Shown here: positions 33,263-41,746 of the stretch, piece after piece | Position numbering within the stretch: the stretch's first letter is position 1 | How the letters are laid out: every line of letters starts with the position of its first letter | Assembly: GCA_963749905.1 (NCBI GenBank) | Contig: CAVVOF010000002.1 | Coordinates: 186,001 to 250,000 of the forward strand | Source of the DNA: UBA10649 sp963749905 | Lineage (GTDB): Bacteria > Actinomycetota > Actinomycetes > S36-B12 | Direction: 5' to 3' | Length of the DNA stretch: 64,000 nucleotides | Position numbers and translations under genes: made by a program | Notes under the pieces: model-generated | What the model saw: only the letters and a program-made list of their open reading frames with translations | Told to the model about the DNA's origin: nothing | The model's database searches: none

Positions 33263-34851
33263 TCGGGCACCTGGCCCGCCTGCACCCGGTCGTAGTACGC
33301 CTCCTCCTTCGCCTTGCCCGGATACACGAACAGCACCAAGGCCATGCCGAGGAGGGTCATCAGGAGGGCAATCCCGATGGCGCCGGACTTGCCGTCGGTG
33401 AACGCGACGGAGGCAGCGTCGATGATGCGCGAGGCCGTGGGCTCGGCGTACCCGGATGCCACGGAGGCAGCGCCCTCGTAGGAGGACGTCAGCTGCTGCG
33501 CGGTCGCGTCGCTGACCTTGGCGGCCTCCGCGGGTGAGAGTCCGGAGAGGTCCTTGCGGATGTGGAAGGCGTACGAGGCGGCCAGCACCGCACCCATCAC
33601 GGCCTGCAGGATGGCGCCACCGAGGTCCCGGGTCAGGTCGAGGAAGGACGACCCCATGCCGCCCCGACTCGGCGGCACCGAGCCCATCAGCGAGCGCGAA
33701 GCCGGAGTGGCGGCGAGCCCGACGCCGGTGCCGACGAACGCGTAGGCCGCGAGGATCCAGCCCATCGCGATCCCGTCGCGCCAGGTCACCAGCATCAGGG
33801 TGAACGCGGCGGCCACCGAGCCCAGCCCGAGCATGAAGGTGAAGCGCGAACCGCGGGCGGGGATGATCCGGCCGGCGACCTGTCCGAACACCGCCATGCA
33901 GACGGCGGACGGCAGCACCACCGCCGCCGCCGTGAGCGGGTCGTAGCCGAGCACGTTCTGGGTGAACTGCTGACCGATGAACATCGCTCCGATGAGCGAG
34001 CCGAAGGTGATGCTGCCGGCCACGAACGCCACCCAGAACGTGCGCGCCTTGGCCAGCGGCAGGGACACGAGCGGGCGCGATGCCCTCGTCTGACGCCAGA
34101 AGAAGCCCACCAGGGCGAGCAGCACGACGAGCGCCGCGAGGGCCATCGTGGTGCCGAACCCGTCGTCGAGATGCTCGATCAGCAGCACGAGTCCGCCGAC
34201 GCCGAGGATGGACAGGACGCCGCCGAGATGGTCGACCCGGAAGACCTCCTCGCTCGCGTGCCAGGGCAGGACTCGCAGCCCGACGACCAGGATCACCACG
34301 ACCAGCGGAAGCGTGATGAGGAACACCGACCCCCACCAGAAGTACTGCAGGAGCCAGCCGCCGAGCACCGGCCCCAGGGCGGCCACGCCACCGCCCAGAC
34401 CCGACCACAGCGCGATCGCGCTCACGCGAGGCCGCCCACGGAACAGCGCCCCGATGAGCGACAGGGTGGTCGGGAAGAGCAGCGCCGCGGCGACACCGCC
34501 GAGGTAGCGGGCCAAGACGAGCACCTGCGGGTCCCATGCCCACGCCGCCAGCATCGCGGTCGGCACGGTGAGCACTGCACCCAGCACGAACAGCAGCTTG
34601 CGTCCGTACCGATCGCCGATCGTGCCGAGATAGAGCACGGTGGACGCCAGCCCCAGGGCGAACGCATTGGCGATCAGGGTCAGCTCGTCCTGCGACGCGC
34701 CGAGCTCCTTGCCGATGGTGGGCAGGGCGACGTTGGCGACGGAGAGGTTGATGTTGGCGACGATCGCGCCACCGACGAGTGCGAAGAGCACCCATCCGGC
34801 TCGAGGTGGTCGATCCGTGGCCGCAGGAGCCGTCGACGTGACTGTGGTCAC
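33259..34851 (-). CDS. MFS drug transporter, DHA2 (14-helix) type
   Basis: Proton-driven exporter of about 530 residues. Motif A is GTIGDRYGRKLLF near residue 75 and motif C is GPVLGGWL near 155; hydrophobic segments fit 14 helices. A Ser/Thr-rich loop near residue 450 precedes the last helix. GTG 34851 is preferred because GGTGAGG lies just upstream; GTG 34878 in the same frame would add nine residues. A 12-bp inverted repeat (34844-34878) covers the start. It lies downstream of mmpL in an mmpL-MFS-GNAT unit. Confidence 0.9.
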   Translation of the reverse strand: MTTVTSTAPAATDRPPRAGWVLFALVGGAIVANINLSVANVALPTIGKELGASQDELTLIANAFALGLASTVLYLGTIGDRYGRKLLFVLGAVLTVPTAMLAAWAWDPQVLVLARYLGGVAAALLFPTTLSLIGALFRGRPRVSAIALWSGLGGGVAALGPVLGGWLLQYFWWGSVFLITLPLVVVILVVGLRVLPWHASEEVFRVDHLGGVLSILGVGGLVLLIEHLDDGFGTTMALAALVVLLALVGFFWRQTRASRPLVSLPLAKARTFWVAFVAGSITFGSLIGAMFIGQQFTQNVLGYDPLTAAAVVLPSAVCMAVFGQVAGRIIPARGSRFTFMLGLGSVAAAFTLMLVTWRDGIAMGWILAAYAFVGTGVGLAATPASRSLMGSVPPSRGGMGSSFLDLTRDLGGAILQAVMGAVLAASYAFHIRKDLSGLSPAEAAKVSDATAQQLTSSYEGAASVASGYAEPTASRIIDAASVAFTDGKSGAIGIALLMTLLGMALVLFVYPGKAKEEAYYDRVQAGQVPE

Positions 34852-34878
34852 GCCCTCACCGTAGTGGGGCGTGACCAC
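34844..34878 (-). promoter_or_regulatory. 12-bp inverted repeat over the MFS start codon
   Basis: GTGGTCACGCCC at 34844-34855 and GGGCGTGACCAC at 34867-34878 are exact reverse complements around 11 bases. It lies 9 bases after the mmpL stop and contains the preferred MFS start codon. As DNA it could be a repressor operator; as RNA, a hairpin hiding the ribosome site. Confidence 0.5.
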
Positions 34879-34887
34879 CGTCGCGTG

Positions 34888-37260
34888 CTAGCCGACAGTG
34901 ACCGGCTGCTGATCGTCGTCGGAGACCTCGTCGTCCGCGATCTCGTCGTCGGCCGGCTCGATGTGCACCTTCGGCAGGATCCGGTCGAGCCAGCCGGGCA
35001 GCCACCAGTTCGCCTTGCCCAGCATGCTCATCAGCGACGGAACCAGGACCAGCCGCACGATGAAGGCGTCGATGAGGACGGCCGACGCCAGCGCGATGCC
35101 GAACAGCTTGATGGTGGCGTTGGTGCTCGGCACGAAGGCGAGGAACACGCTGGCCATGATGGCCGCCGCGATCACGACGACGCGACCCGAACCGGCCAGT
35201 CCACGGCGCACCGCCGCGAGGTTGTCACCGGTCTTGTTCCACTCCTCCTGCATCCGGCTGACCAGGAAGACCTGGTAGTCCATGGACAGGCCGAACAGGA
35301 TGGCGAACACCATGATCGGCAGGAACGGGAAGATCGGCCCGGTGCCCGGCACGCCGAGCACGCTGCTCAGCCAGCCCCACTGGAAGACCGCGACGGTGAT
35401 GCCCATCGCCGCGGCGAACGACAGCAGGCTGGTGATGGCCGCGGTCAGGGGAACGACCAGCGAGTGGAACAGCAGGACCAGCGCCAGGAAGCCGAGGCCG
35501 ATGACGATGGTCAGGAACAGCGGCAGGGCGTCCTGCAGCACCGTGGTGAAGTCGCTGGTGATGGCCTGCGTGCCACCCACGTAGAGCTTCGCCCCGGTGG
35601 CCTCCTGGATCTGCGGATTCACGTCGGTGCGCAGCCGTTCCAGCAGCTCCGTCGTCGCCTCGTCCTGGGGAGATGCGGCCGAGTAGACCGCGATGGCCTG
35701 GACGGTCTGCGGCTCCTGGGCGGCGGCATCGCCGCCTGCCTCGGCAGCGGCCTGCGACATCTTGCCGAGGATCGGCAGCAGCTCAAGGCTGGGCGACGTG
35801 CCCGCCACGCCCTCGGTCTCGTTCAGCGACGCGATGATCTGCCCGAAGGCGTCCGGGCTGGTGGCCTCGCTCAGGTCGGCGACAACGATGAACGGTCCGT
35901 TGACGCCGGGGCCGAAGCCCTCAGCGCGAAGGTCGTAGGCGATGCGGGCGGAGGATCCCTCGGGCTTGCCCGAGTCGTCCGCGAAACCCTGACGCAGGCT
36001 GAACATCGGGATGGCCAGCACCACGACGGCGGCGAGCGCGAGCAGCGCCGGGATGATCGGCCGCTTCTGGAGCATGCGGCCGTAGTGCGCCCAGGCCCGC
36101 CCCTCCGGGTGCCCGATCATCGAGCCCGGCTTCTTGCCCCACGGCAGCCGCAGGGCAAGCGACTTGGTGCCGAGCAGGCTGAGCAGCGCCGGCAGGAACC
36201 ACAGGGCGGCAAGCATGACCATGAAGACGGTCACGCCAGCGGCCAGGGCAAGGCCGTTGAAGAACGAGATGCGCATGACGAACAGGCCCATCAAGGCGAT
36301 GATCACCGTGCTGCCGGCGAACAGGACTGCTCGACCCGCGGTGTTGACGGCCTCCATCGCCGACGCCTTGGGATCGTGCCCGTGCAGCAGGCCCTGCCGG
36401 TAGCGGTTGGTCACGAACAGGCCGTAGTCGATACCGACGCCCAGGCCGATCATGGCGGCCAGGGTCGGCGCGAACGTGGCGACGTCCATGAAGTTGGCGA
36501 CGAGCAGCACGCCCATCTGACCCATCGTCAGGCCCAGCAGGGCGGGGACGATCGGCAGGCCGACTGCGACGATGGAGCCGAAGGAGATGAGCAGGATGAT
36601 GATGGCGACCAGCAGGCCGACGGCCTCGCTGCTCGGCGGCTCCTGGCCGGCGAACTCGAGCACCTGACCCTGGGCGCCGATGGCCAGCGCCTCGCTGTTG
36701 GCGGCCTTGACCTCGTCGATGATGACCTTGGCATCCGCGGCGGAAACGTCGAGCTCGCCCTCCGCATCGGTGGCGAAGGAGATGCTGGCGAACGCCACGG
36801 TGCCGTCCGGGCTGACCGGCGCGAACGAGGCGCCCAGCGTCTGCTGCTCCTCCGGCGTCAGCGCTGCCATCGCCTCGGGGGCCACGCCGCCCCCGGTCGG
36901 GCAGTCACTCCCGAGGCCGGCGCCCTGCGGATCGAACGGGTTGGACACGCACGTGACGGAGTCGAGTTCCGACAGCCCGGTCAGCAGCGGCACCAGGGTG
37001 GCCGCGGCCTCCTCGCTGATCGCCGGCCCTTCGGCGGGCGACCACACGATGGTGGCCCCGCCGTCGAGGCGGCTGGTGTCGGCGCCGCTCGCGGAGAGCA
37101 GGTCGGTGGCGGTCTTCGACTCGGTGTCCGGCAGCTCGAACTTGTCGTTGAGCTCACCGCCGAGGGAAAGGCCGAGGGTGACGACGGCGGCCATCGCGAC
37201 GAACCAGGAGATCAGGGCGATGACGGGGCGGCGTACCGCCCACGCAGACAGGCCGGGCAT
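34888..37260 (-). CDS. MMPL-family RND transporter
   Basis: Large membrane exporter (790 residues) of the actinobacterial MmpL type, moving lipids or drugs. Two homologous halves each have an extracellular loop after the first helix and a helix bundle. The proton-relay Asp-Tyr motifs are GLGVGIDYGLFVTNRY (near 310) and GLSMDYQVFLVSRM (near 665). ATG 37260 has AAGGAC upstream. It ends in an acidic tail. The divergent TetR gene at 37389 is its likely repressor, and the MFS and GNAT genes follow on the same strand. Confidence 0.93.
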   Translation of the reverse strand: MPGLSAWAVRRPVIALISWFVAMAAVVTLGLSLGGELNDKFELPDTESKTATDLLSASGADTSRLDGGATIVWSPAEGPAISEEAAATLVPLLTGLSELDSVTCVSNPFDPQGAGLGSDCPTGGGVAPEAMAALTPEEQQTLGASFAPVSPDGTVAFASISFATDAEGELDVSAADAKVIIDEVKAANSEALAIGAQGQVLEFAGQEPPSSEAVGLLVAIIILLISFGSIVAVGLPIVPALLGLTMGQMGVLLVANFMDVATFAPTLAAMIGLGVGIDYGLFVTNRYRQGLLHGHDPKASAMEAVNTAGRAVLFAGSTVIIALMGLFVMRISFFNGLALAAGVTVFMVMLAALWFLPALLSLLGTKSLALRLPWGKKPGSMIGHPEGRAWAHYGRMLQKRPIIPALLALAAVVVLAIPMFSLRQGFADDSGKPEGSSARIAYDLRAEGFGPGVNGPFIVVADLSEATSPDAFGQIIASLNETEGVAGTSPSLELLPILGKMSQAAAEAGGDAAAQEPQTVQAIAVYSAASPQDEATTELLERLRTDVNPQIQEATGAKLYVGGTQAITSDFTTVLQDALPLFLTIVIGLGFLALVLLFHSLVVPLTAAITSLLSFAAAMGITVAVFQWGWLSSVLGVPGTGPIFPFLPIMVFAILFGLSMDYQVFLVSRMQEEWNKTGDNLAAVRRGLAGSGRVVVIAAAIMASVFLAFVPSTNATIKLFGIALASAVLIDAFIVRLVLVPSLMSMLGKANWWLPGWLDRILPKVHIEPADDEIADDEVSDDDQQPVTVG

Positions 37261-37360
37261 GTGTCCTTCTTCCACGGGACGGGATCCACGGGAGCACGCG
37301 TGCGCGCTCGTGGGTATAGCGAACGCCATCGTCCCCTAACTGTCAAATCAGGGAACGCAT

Positions 37361-37373
37361 CCGTTCACAACGG
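37361..37373. promoter_or_regulatory. Candidate TetR operator
   Basis: CCGTTCACAACGG is a short palindrome (5-bp arms, 3-base centre) 15 bases before the TetR start codon, within the mmpL/tetR divergent region. A wider pair, TCAGGG and CCCTGA, brackets it. Operator function is inferred from position. Confidence 0.4.
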
Positions 37374-37388
37374 TGTTACCCTGACGAC

Positions 37389-38000
37389 ATGTCCCTCCCC
37401 TGTCCCGTCTCGCGCCGCCGCGGCGAGGTGCTGCGCGAGGCGGTGTTCGACGCCGCCCTCGCGGAGATCTCCGACAATGGCCTGCGGGGGGCGTCGATGG
37501 ACCGGATCGCCCGCCGGGCCGGCACCGGCAAGTCCGCTCTCTACCGGCGCTGGCCGAACGTGCGCGCCCTCGCCCTGGACGTGTTCATCACCACCATGGA
37601 GGAGTCGCTGCCGGGCCCGGACACCGACACCGGCCACCTGCGCACGGACCTGCTGGCCTCGTTGACGGCCCTGTCCAGCCATCTCCAGGGCGATCTCGGC
37701 GTGGTGCTCCGAGAACTGATCAGCGAGGGCGCTCACGACCCCGACCTGGGCGCCGAGTTCCAGACCCGGTTCGGGCGGGAGAAGGAGGCGGAGGTCGTCG
37801 CGATGCTGCAGCGGGCAATGGCCCGTGGCGAGATCCCGGTGCGCCCCGTCGACCCGGTCGTGATGCAGGTGCCCGCCGCGATGGTGGTGCACCAACTGGT
37901 GCTGACCGGCCGAGCCCCCTCGGTGCCCGAGCTGGAGCACATCGTCGACGCTATCGTCCTGCCCCTCCTTCGCGAGCCGGCCGTCGCAGCAGCCAGCTGA
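37389..38000 (+). CDS. TetR/AcrR-family regulator
   Basis: Repressor of 203 residues. The N-terminal helix-turn-helix is SMDRIARRAGTGKSALYRRW (about residues 36-55); a TetR_C-like ligand domain follows. Divergent from mmpL with 128 bases between, so it probably represses the mmpL-MFS-GNAT unit. Its last 50 bases overlap the convergent PAP2 gene. Ligand unknown. Confidence 0.9.
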   Translation: MSLPCPVSRRRGEVLREAVFDAALAEISDNGLRGASMDRIARRAGTGKSALYRRWPNVRALALDVFITTMEESLPGPDTDTGHLRTDLLASLTALSSHLQGDLGVVLRELISEGAHDPDLGAEFQTRFGREKEAEVVAMLQRAMARGEIPVRPVDPVVMQVPAAMVVHQLVLTGRAPSVPELEHIVDAIVLPLLREPAVAAAS

Positions 38001-38655
38001 TCCCGGCCAGGCAGGTCAGCAGCCACGCGCCGCCGAGCAGCCAGCCGCCCAGCACATCGCTCGGCCAGTGCACGCCGATGACCACTCGGCTCGCCCCGAT
38101 CGCCACCCCGACGACGAGCAACGGCCCCGTCACCCACCACCGCCAGGCGACCGGCAGTACGAGCAGTGCGACGACGGCCAGTGCCACCCACACGCTGATG
38201 CCCGCCTGCGCGTGGCCTGACGGGTAGGACGACGACGTCTCGAACGACCAGTCGCCATTCCAGGGCGGTCGTTCGCGGCCAACCGCGTCCTTCACGACCG
38301 AGTTGAGCAGGGCGGCTCCGCCGGCGGACGTCACCAGCAGCACAGCCGCCCACCGCTGCGCCTCGGCCATGGCAGGCGCGCGCACCACCAGCAGTGCGAC
38401 GGTCGCCACGGCGACGACGAGCGTCGAGACGGGGACCGAGCCGGCGAACTGGAGCGCCAGGCCCACCGGGACCAGCCACGTCGCGGACGACGCCACCCAG
38501 GAATGCACGCCGGTGCCGAGGCCCTCGTCGATCGGCCCGACCGTCGCCCCAAGAGCGACGACGTGCCACGTCAGCAGCCCGAAGAGCAGCACCATGGAGA
38601 GGGCTACGGCAAGTGGCCGACGCGGCGCGAGCCCGGCGAGCCGCAGGTCCGTCAT
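37951..38655 (-). CDS. PAP2-family membrane phosphatase
   Basis: Integral membrane phosphatase of 234 residues acting on lipid phosphates such as undecaprenyl pyrophosphate or phosphatidate. All three PAP2 motifs are present: KDAVGRERPP, SYPSGHA and SRVVIGVHWPSDV. About six helices are predicted. ATG 38655 is divergent from the thioredoxin-DsbD gene with 73 bases between; the 3' end overlaps the TetR gene by 50 bases. Confidence 0.93.
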   Translation of the reverse strand: MTDLRLAGLAPRRPLAVALSMVLLFGLLTWHVVALGATVGPIDEGLGTGVHSWVASSATWLVPVGLALQFAGSVPVSTLVVAVATVALLVVRAPAMAEAQRWAAVLLVTSAGGAALLNSVVKDAVGRERPPWNGDWSFETSSSYPSGHAQAGISVWVALAVVALLVLPVAWRWWVTGPLLVVGVAIGASRVVIGVHWPSDVLGGWLLGGAWLLTCLAGISWLLRRPAREGGAGR

Positions 38656-38728
38656 CGAACCAGCCTACGGACTCGGCTCGGGTCCTTGGCCCCTGCCAGA
38701 CGCACGGGTGCCGCGGCAGGCTGGAGGG

Positions 38729-40039
38729 GTGAGTGGGCGCCGGATCTGGCTGGCGCTCCTGGCCGCCGTGCTGGCGGTAGGGGCGCTGCTGGGGGCGTCC
38801 GGCAGCGCGGCGGCTGACGACGGTGCGGTGGCCGACGACCGACCCACCATCGTCCTGTTCCACGGTGACGGCTGCCCGCACTGCGCTGCCGAGCGGGAGT
38901 TCCTCGCCGAGCTCGTCGGCACCCACCCCGAGATCACGGTCGCGGAGCACGAGGTCTGGTACGACGAGGCCGGCCGTGACCTACTGCTGGCCACTGCGGA
39001 GGAACTGGGCTTCGATCCCGTCGGTGTCCCGGTCACCGTCGTCGGTGATCGGGTGTGGATCGGCTTCGACGACGCGACGGCCGACCAGATCCGCAGCGCC
39101 GCGCTGTCCGCCACCAGTACCGAAACCGGTGGCGCCGGGATCCTCGCCCCACCCACCACCGACACCACGCCCGCGCGGTCGGTCGCCGTGCCGCTGCTCG
39201 GCGACGTCGACGTGGCCGACTCCTCCCTGCTGGGGGCGACCGTCGTGATCGGCTTCGTCGACGGCGTCAACCCGTGCTCGCTCTGGGTGCTCAGCCTGCT
39301 GCTCGCGATGGTGCTGAACCGCGGCTCCCGCGGTCGCGTACTCGTCGTCGGCGGCACGTTCCTCGTCGTCACCGCACTGATGTACGGGCTCTACATGATC
39401 GCGCTCTACGGCGCCGCGAATGTGCTCGCCGGCATCACGCTGGCCGGCACGCTGTGGCTGCGAGTCATCGTCGCCGTCGTCGCCGGCACCTTCGGGGTCC
39501 TGCAGCTGAAGGACGGTCTGGGGATCACCGTCGGACCGTCACTGTCCATCGCCCCCGAGCGGCGCCCCGCGCTCTACGCGCGCATGCGCTCGATCGCGTC
39601 ACCCGACCGCGCGCTGGCCGCCACCCTCGCGGGCACCGTTGCGCTCGCCGTCGCCGTCTCCCTGCTGGAGACGCCGTGCACGGCGGGGCTGCCGCTGCTC
39701 TGGACCACCATGCTCGCCGAGCAGGGGGTCGGCTGGTGGGCGGCCGCCGGCCTCTTCGCGGTCTACCTCGCAGTGTTCCTGCTGGACGAGCTCGTCGTCT
39801 TCGTGGTCGCCGTGGTGACGCTGCGCTCGACCAGGATGCAGGAGCGCCATGGACGGCTGTTGAAGCTGGTCGCCGGATCGGTGCTCATCACCCTGGCCGT
39901 CACGATGCTCGTCGCGCCGGCCGCACTGACCACGCTGACCGGGACGGCCGTGGTGTTCGGGATCGCGGCGGCGCTGGCAGCCGCCGCCTATGCCTCGTCG
40001 TCGGGGAGGTCGGCCACCACCTCGCGGACCACCGAGTAG
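38729..40039 (+). CDS. Thioredoxin-like domain fused to a DsbD/CcdA-type membrane domain
   Basis: Single protein (436 residues) joining an exported thioredoxin-like domain to a thiol-electron transporter. A signal helix (residues 5-28) is followed by the CPHC pair (Cys49, Cys52) in a glutaredoxin-like fold to about 115. The membrane part has helix Cys in DGVNPCSLW (near 183) and LLETPCTAGLP (near 315), the positions used by CcdA/DsbD to carry electrons across the membrane. It probably reduces extracytoplasmic disulfides. GTG 38729 follows GGAGG. The end overlaps recX by 52 bases. Confidence 0.83.
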   Translation: MSGRRIWLALLAAVLAVGALLGASGSAAADDGAVADDRPTIVLFHGDGCPHCAAEREFLAELVGTHPEITVAEHEVWYDEAGRDLLLATAEELGFDPVGVPVTVVGDRVWIGFDDATADQIRSAALSATSTETGGAGILAPPTTDTTPARSVAVPLLGDVDVADSSLLGATVVIGFVDGVNPCSLWVLSLLLAMVLNRGSRGRVLVVGGTFLVVTALMYGLYMIALYGAANVLAGITLAGTLWLRVIVAVVAGTFGVLQLKDGLGITVGPSLSIAPERRPALYARMRSIASPDRALAATLAGTVALAVAVSLLETPCTAGLPLLWTTMLAEQGVGWWAAAGLFAVYLAVFLLDELVVFVVAVVTLRSTRMQERHGRLLKLVAGSVLITLAVTMLVAPAALTTLTGTAVVFGIAAALAAAAYASSSGRSATTSRTTE

Positions 40040-40521
40040 GCGACCTGACTCGAGTAGCCGCGCCGGCACAGCATGGCCGCCAGCCGACGCGCTCGCACCG
40101 CGGGCTCGACGCGCGTCATCGACCGCAGCTTCGCCGTCACCAGCTGCTTCGCGCGGGCACGCTCGGCCTCGGGGTCGATCGTCTCGAGTGCGGCCGTCAC
40201 CTCGTCGTCGGGGACGCCCTTCGCCCGCAGTTCCTGCCGCAACCGAGGGCCAGCCGACCCACGGGACCGCTGACGGGACTCCACCCACATTCGGGCGTAC
40301 GCCGCGTCGTCGATCAGTCCCACCTCGGTGAATCGGTCCAGGACCCGGTCGGCGACGTCCTCCGGGATGTTGCGTCGCAGCAGATCGTCGCGCAGGTCCC
40401 GACGGGTCCGGGGCGCCGCCGTCAGGCGACGCAGCAGCACCGTCCGCGCCACCTGCTCCGGGTCGGCCTCCGGCTGGAGATCCGCGGACGACCCCGGAGT
40501 CGGTTCGCTCAGTCGCGACAT
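39988..40521 (-). CDS. recX: Regulatory protein RecX
   Basis: Inhibitor and modulator of RecA filaments, 177 residues of tandem three-helix repeats (RRDLRDDLLRRNIPEDVADRV, GSAGPRLRQELRAKGVPDDEV, ARRLAAMLCRRGYSSQVAY). ATG 40521 is seven bases after the recA stop in the same operon. Longer in-frame starts fall inside recA and are not used. The C-terminal 17 codons overlap the convergent thioredoxin-DsbD gene. Confidence 0.93.
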   Translation of the reverse strand: MSRLSEPTPGSSADLQPEADPEQVARTVLLRRLTAAPRTRRDLRDDLLRRNIPEDVADRVLDRFTEVGLIDDAAYARMWVESRQRSRGSAGPRLRQELRAKGVPDDEVTAALETIDPEAERARAKQLVTAKLRSMTRVEPAVRARRLAAMLCRRGYSSQVAYSVVREVVADLPDDEA

Positions 40522-40528
40522 GCGGCGG

Positions 40529-41578
40529 CTACTCGTCGATGGGGACCGGGGCTGCCGCCTCGGCCGGCGCGTCCACCCGCGGCCCGATGCCGAGCGTCTC
40601 CTTGACCTTCTTCTCGATCTCGTCGGCGAGATCGGGGTTGTCCTTGAGGAAGGTCCGGGCGTTCTCCTTGCCCTGGCCGAGCTGGTCCCCGTCGTAGGTG
40701 TACCAGGCCCCGGACTTGCGGACGATGCCCGCATCGACGCCGATGTCGATCAGCGACCCCTCGCGCGAGATGCCCTCGCCGTACAGGATGTCGAACTCGG
40801 CCTGCTTGAACGGCGGGGCGACCTTGTTCTTGACGACCTTGACGCGGGTCCGGTTGCCGACCGCCTCGGTGCCGCCCTTGAGGGTCTCGATGCGACGGAC
40901 GTCGAGGCGCACCGACGCGTAGAACTTCAGCGCCTTGCCACCCGTGGTGGTCTCCGGGGAGCCGAACATCACGCCGATCTTCTCGCGCAGCTGGTTGATG
41001 AAGATCGCGGTGGTGTTGGTCTGGCTGAGGGCGCCGGCCATCTTGCGCAGCGCCTGGCTCATCAGCCGGGCCTGGAGGCCGACATGCGAGTCGCCCATCT
41101 CGCCCTCGATCTCCGCGCGCGGAACGAGCGCGGCCACCGAGTCGATGACGACCAGGTCGATGGCACCCGAGCGCACCAGGGTGTCGCAGATCTCGAGGGC
41201 CTGCTCGCCGGTGTCGGGCTGCGACACGTAGAGGTTGTCGAGGTCGACTCCGAGCTTCGAGGCGTAGTCGGGGTCGAGGGCGTGCTCGGCGTCGATGAAG
41301 GCCGCGAGCCCGCCCTGCGCCTGCACCTGCGCGATGGCGTGCAGGGCGACGGTGGTCTTGCCCGAGGACTCCGGGCCGTAGATCTCGACGATGCGACCGC
41401 GCGGCAGTCCGCCGATGCCCAGTGCGAGGTCGAGGGCGATCGAGCCGGTCGGGATCACCTCGACCGGTGCCCGCCCCTCCTCGCCGAGGCGCATGACCGA
41501 GCCCTTGCCGAACTGGCGCTCGATCTGAGCGAGGGCGGCGTCGAGCGCCTTCTCGCGGTCGTTGGCGGCGCTGGCCAT
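40529..41578 (-). CDS. recA: Recombinase RecA
   Basis: Strand-exchange ATPase and co-protease for LexA, 349 residues. Walker A is GPESSGKTT near residue 68; VVIDSVAALVPRAEIEG covers Walker B and loop L1. ATG 41578 is chosen because AGGAGAC lies just upstream and the product matches RecA length; a 30-codon upstream extension is unlikely. The SOS promoter is about 150 bases upstream, inside the 3' end of the MFS gene. recX follows. Confidence 0.98.
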   Translation of the reverse strand: MASAANDREKALDAALAQIERQFGKGSVMRLGEEGRAPVEVIPTGSIALDLALGIGGLPRGRIVEIYGPESSGKTTVALHAIAQVQAQGGLAAFIDAEHALDPDYASKLGVDLDNLYVSQPDTGEQALEICDTLVRSGAIDLVVIDSVAALVPRAEIEGEMGDSHVGLQARLMSQALRKMAGALSQTNTTAIFINQLREKIGVMFGSPETTTGGKALKFYASVRLDVRRIETLKGGTEAVGNRTRVKVVKNKVAPPFKQAEFDILYGEGISREGSLIDIGVDAGIVRKSGAWYTYDGDQLGQGKENARTFLKDNPDLADEIEKKVKETLGIGPRVDAPAEAAAPVPIDE

Positions 41579-41724
41579 GTGCGTCTCCTGTCGCATCCGG
41601 TCCTCGGTCGAGGACAGCCGTTCCCTCGGATGAGGGGTGACCCGGACGCTACGTCCCGGGTCTGACATCCGCCGGCGGCCGCTCCGTCCGGTGGACGGGT
41701 GACCCCCCTTGGGGACGGCACGAA

Positions 41725-41746
41725 CCTATATCGAACGGGTGTTCGA
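41725..41746 (-). promoter_or_regulatory. LexA box and -10 of recA, inside the end of the MFS gene
   Basis: TCGAACGGGTGTTCGA (41731-41746) is a perfect LexA operator. On the minus strand it is followed at once by TATAGG (41725-41730), a good -10. Both lie inside the last codons of the upstream MFS gene, whose TAG stop is part of the -10. It gives SOS control of recA-recX independent of the upstream genes. Confidence 0.85.

Noticed and set aside
33562..37665. 1367-codon open frame opposite the MFS and mmpL genes
   Set aside because: Antisense to two recognisable transporters; the translation is repetitive Arg/Asp/Gln/His with no family features.
41579..41660. Near-palindrome in the recA leader
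   Set aside because: The arms need a bulge and are short and GC-rich; not clearly above chance.
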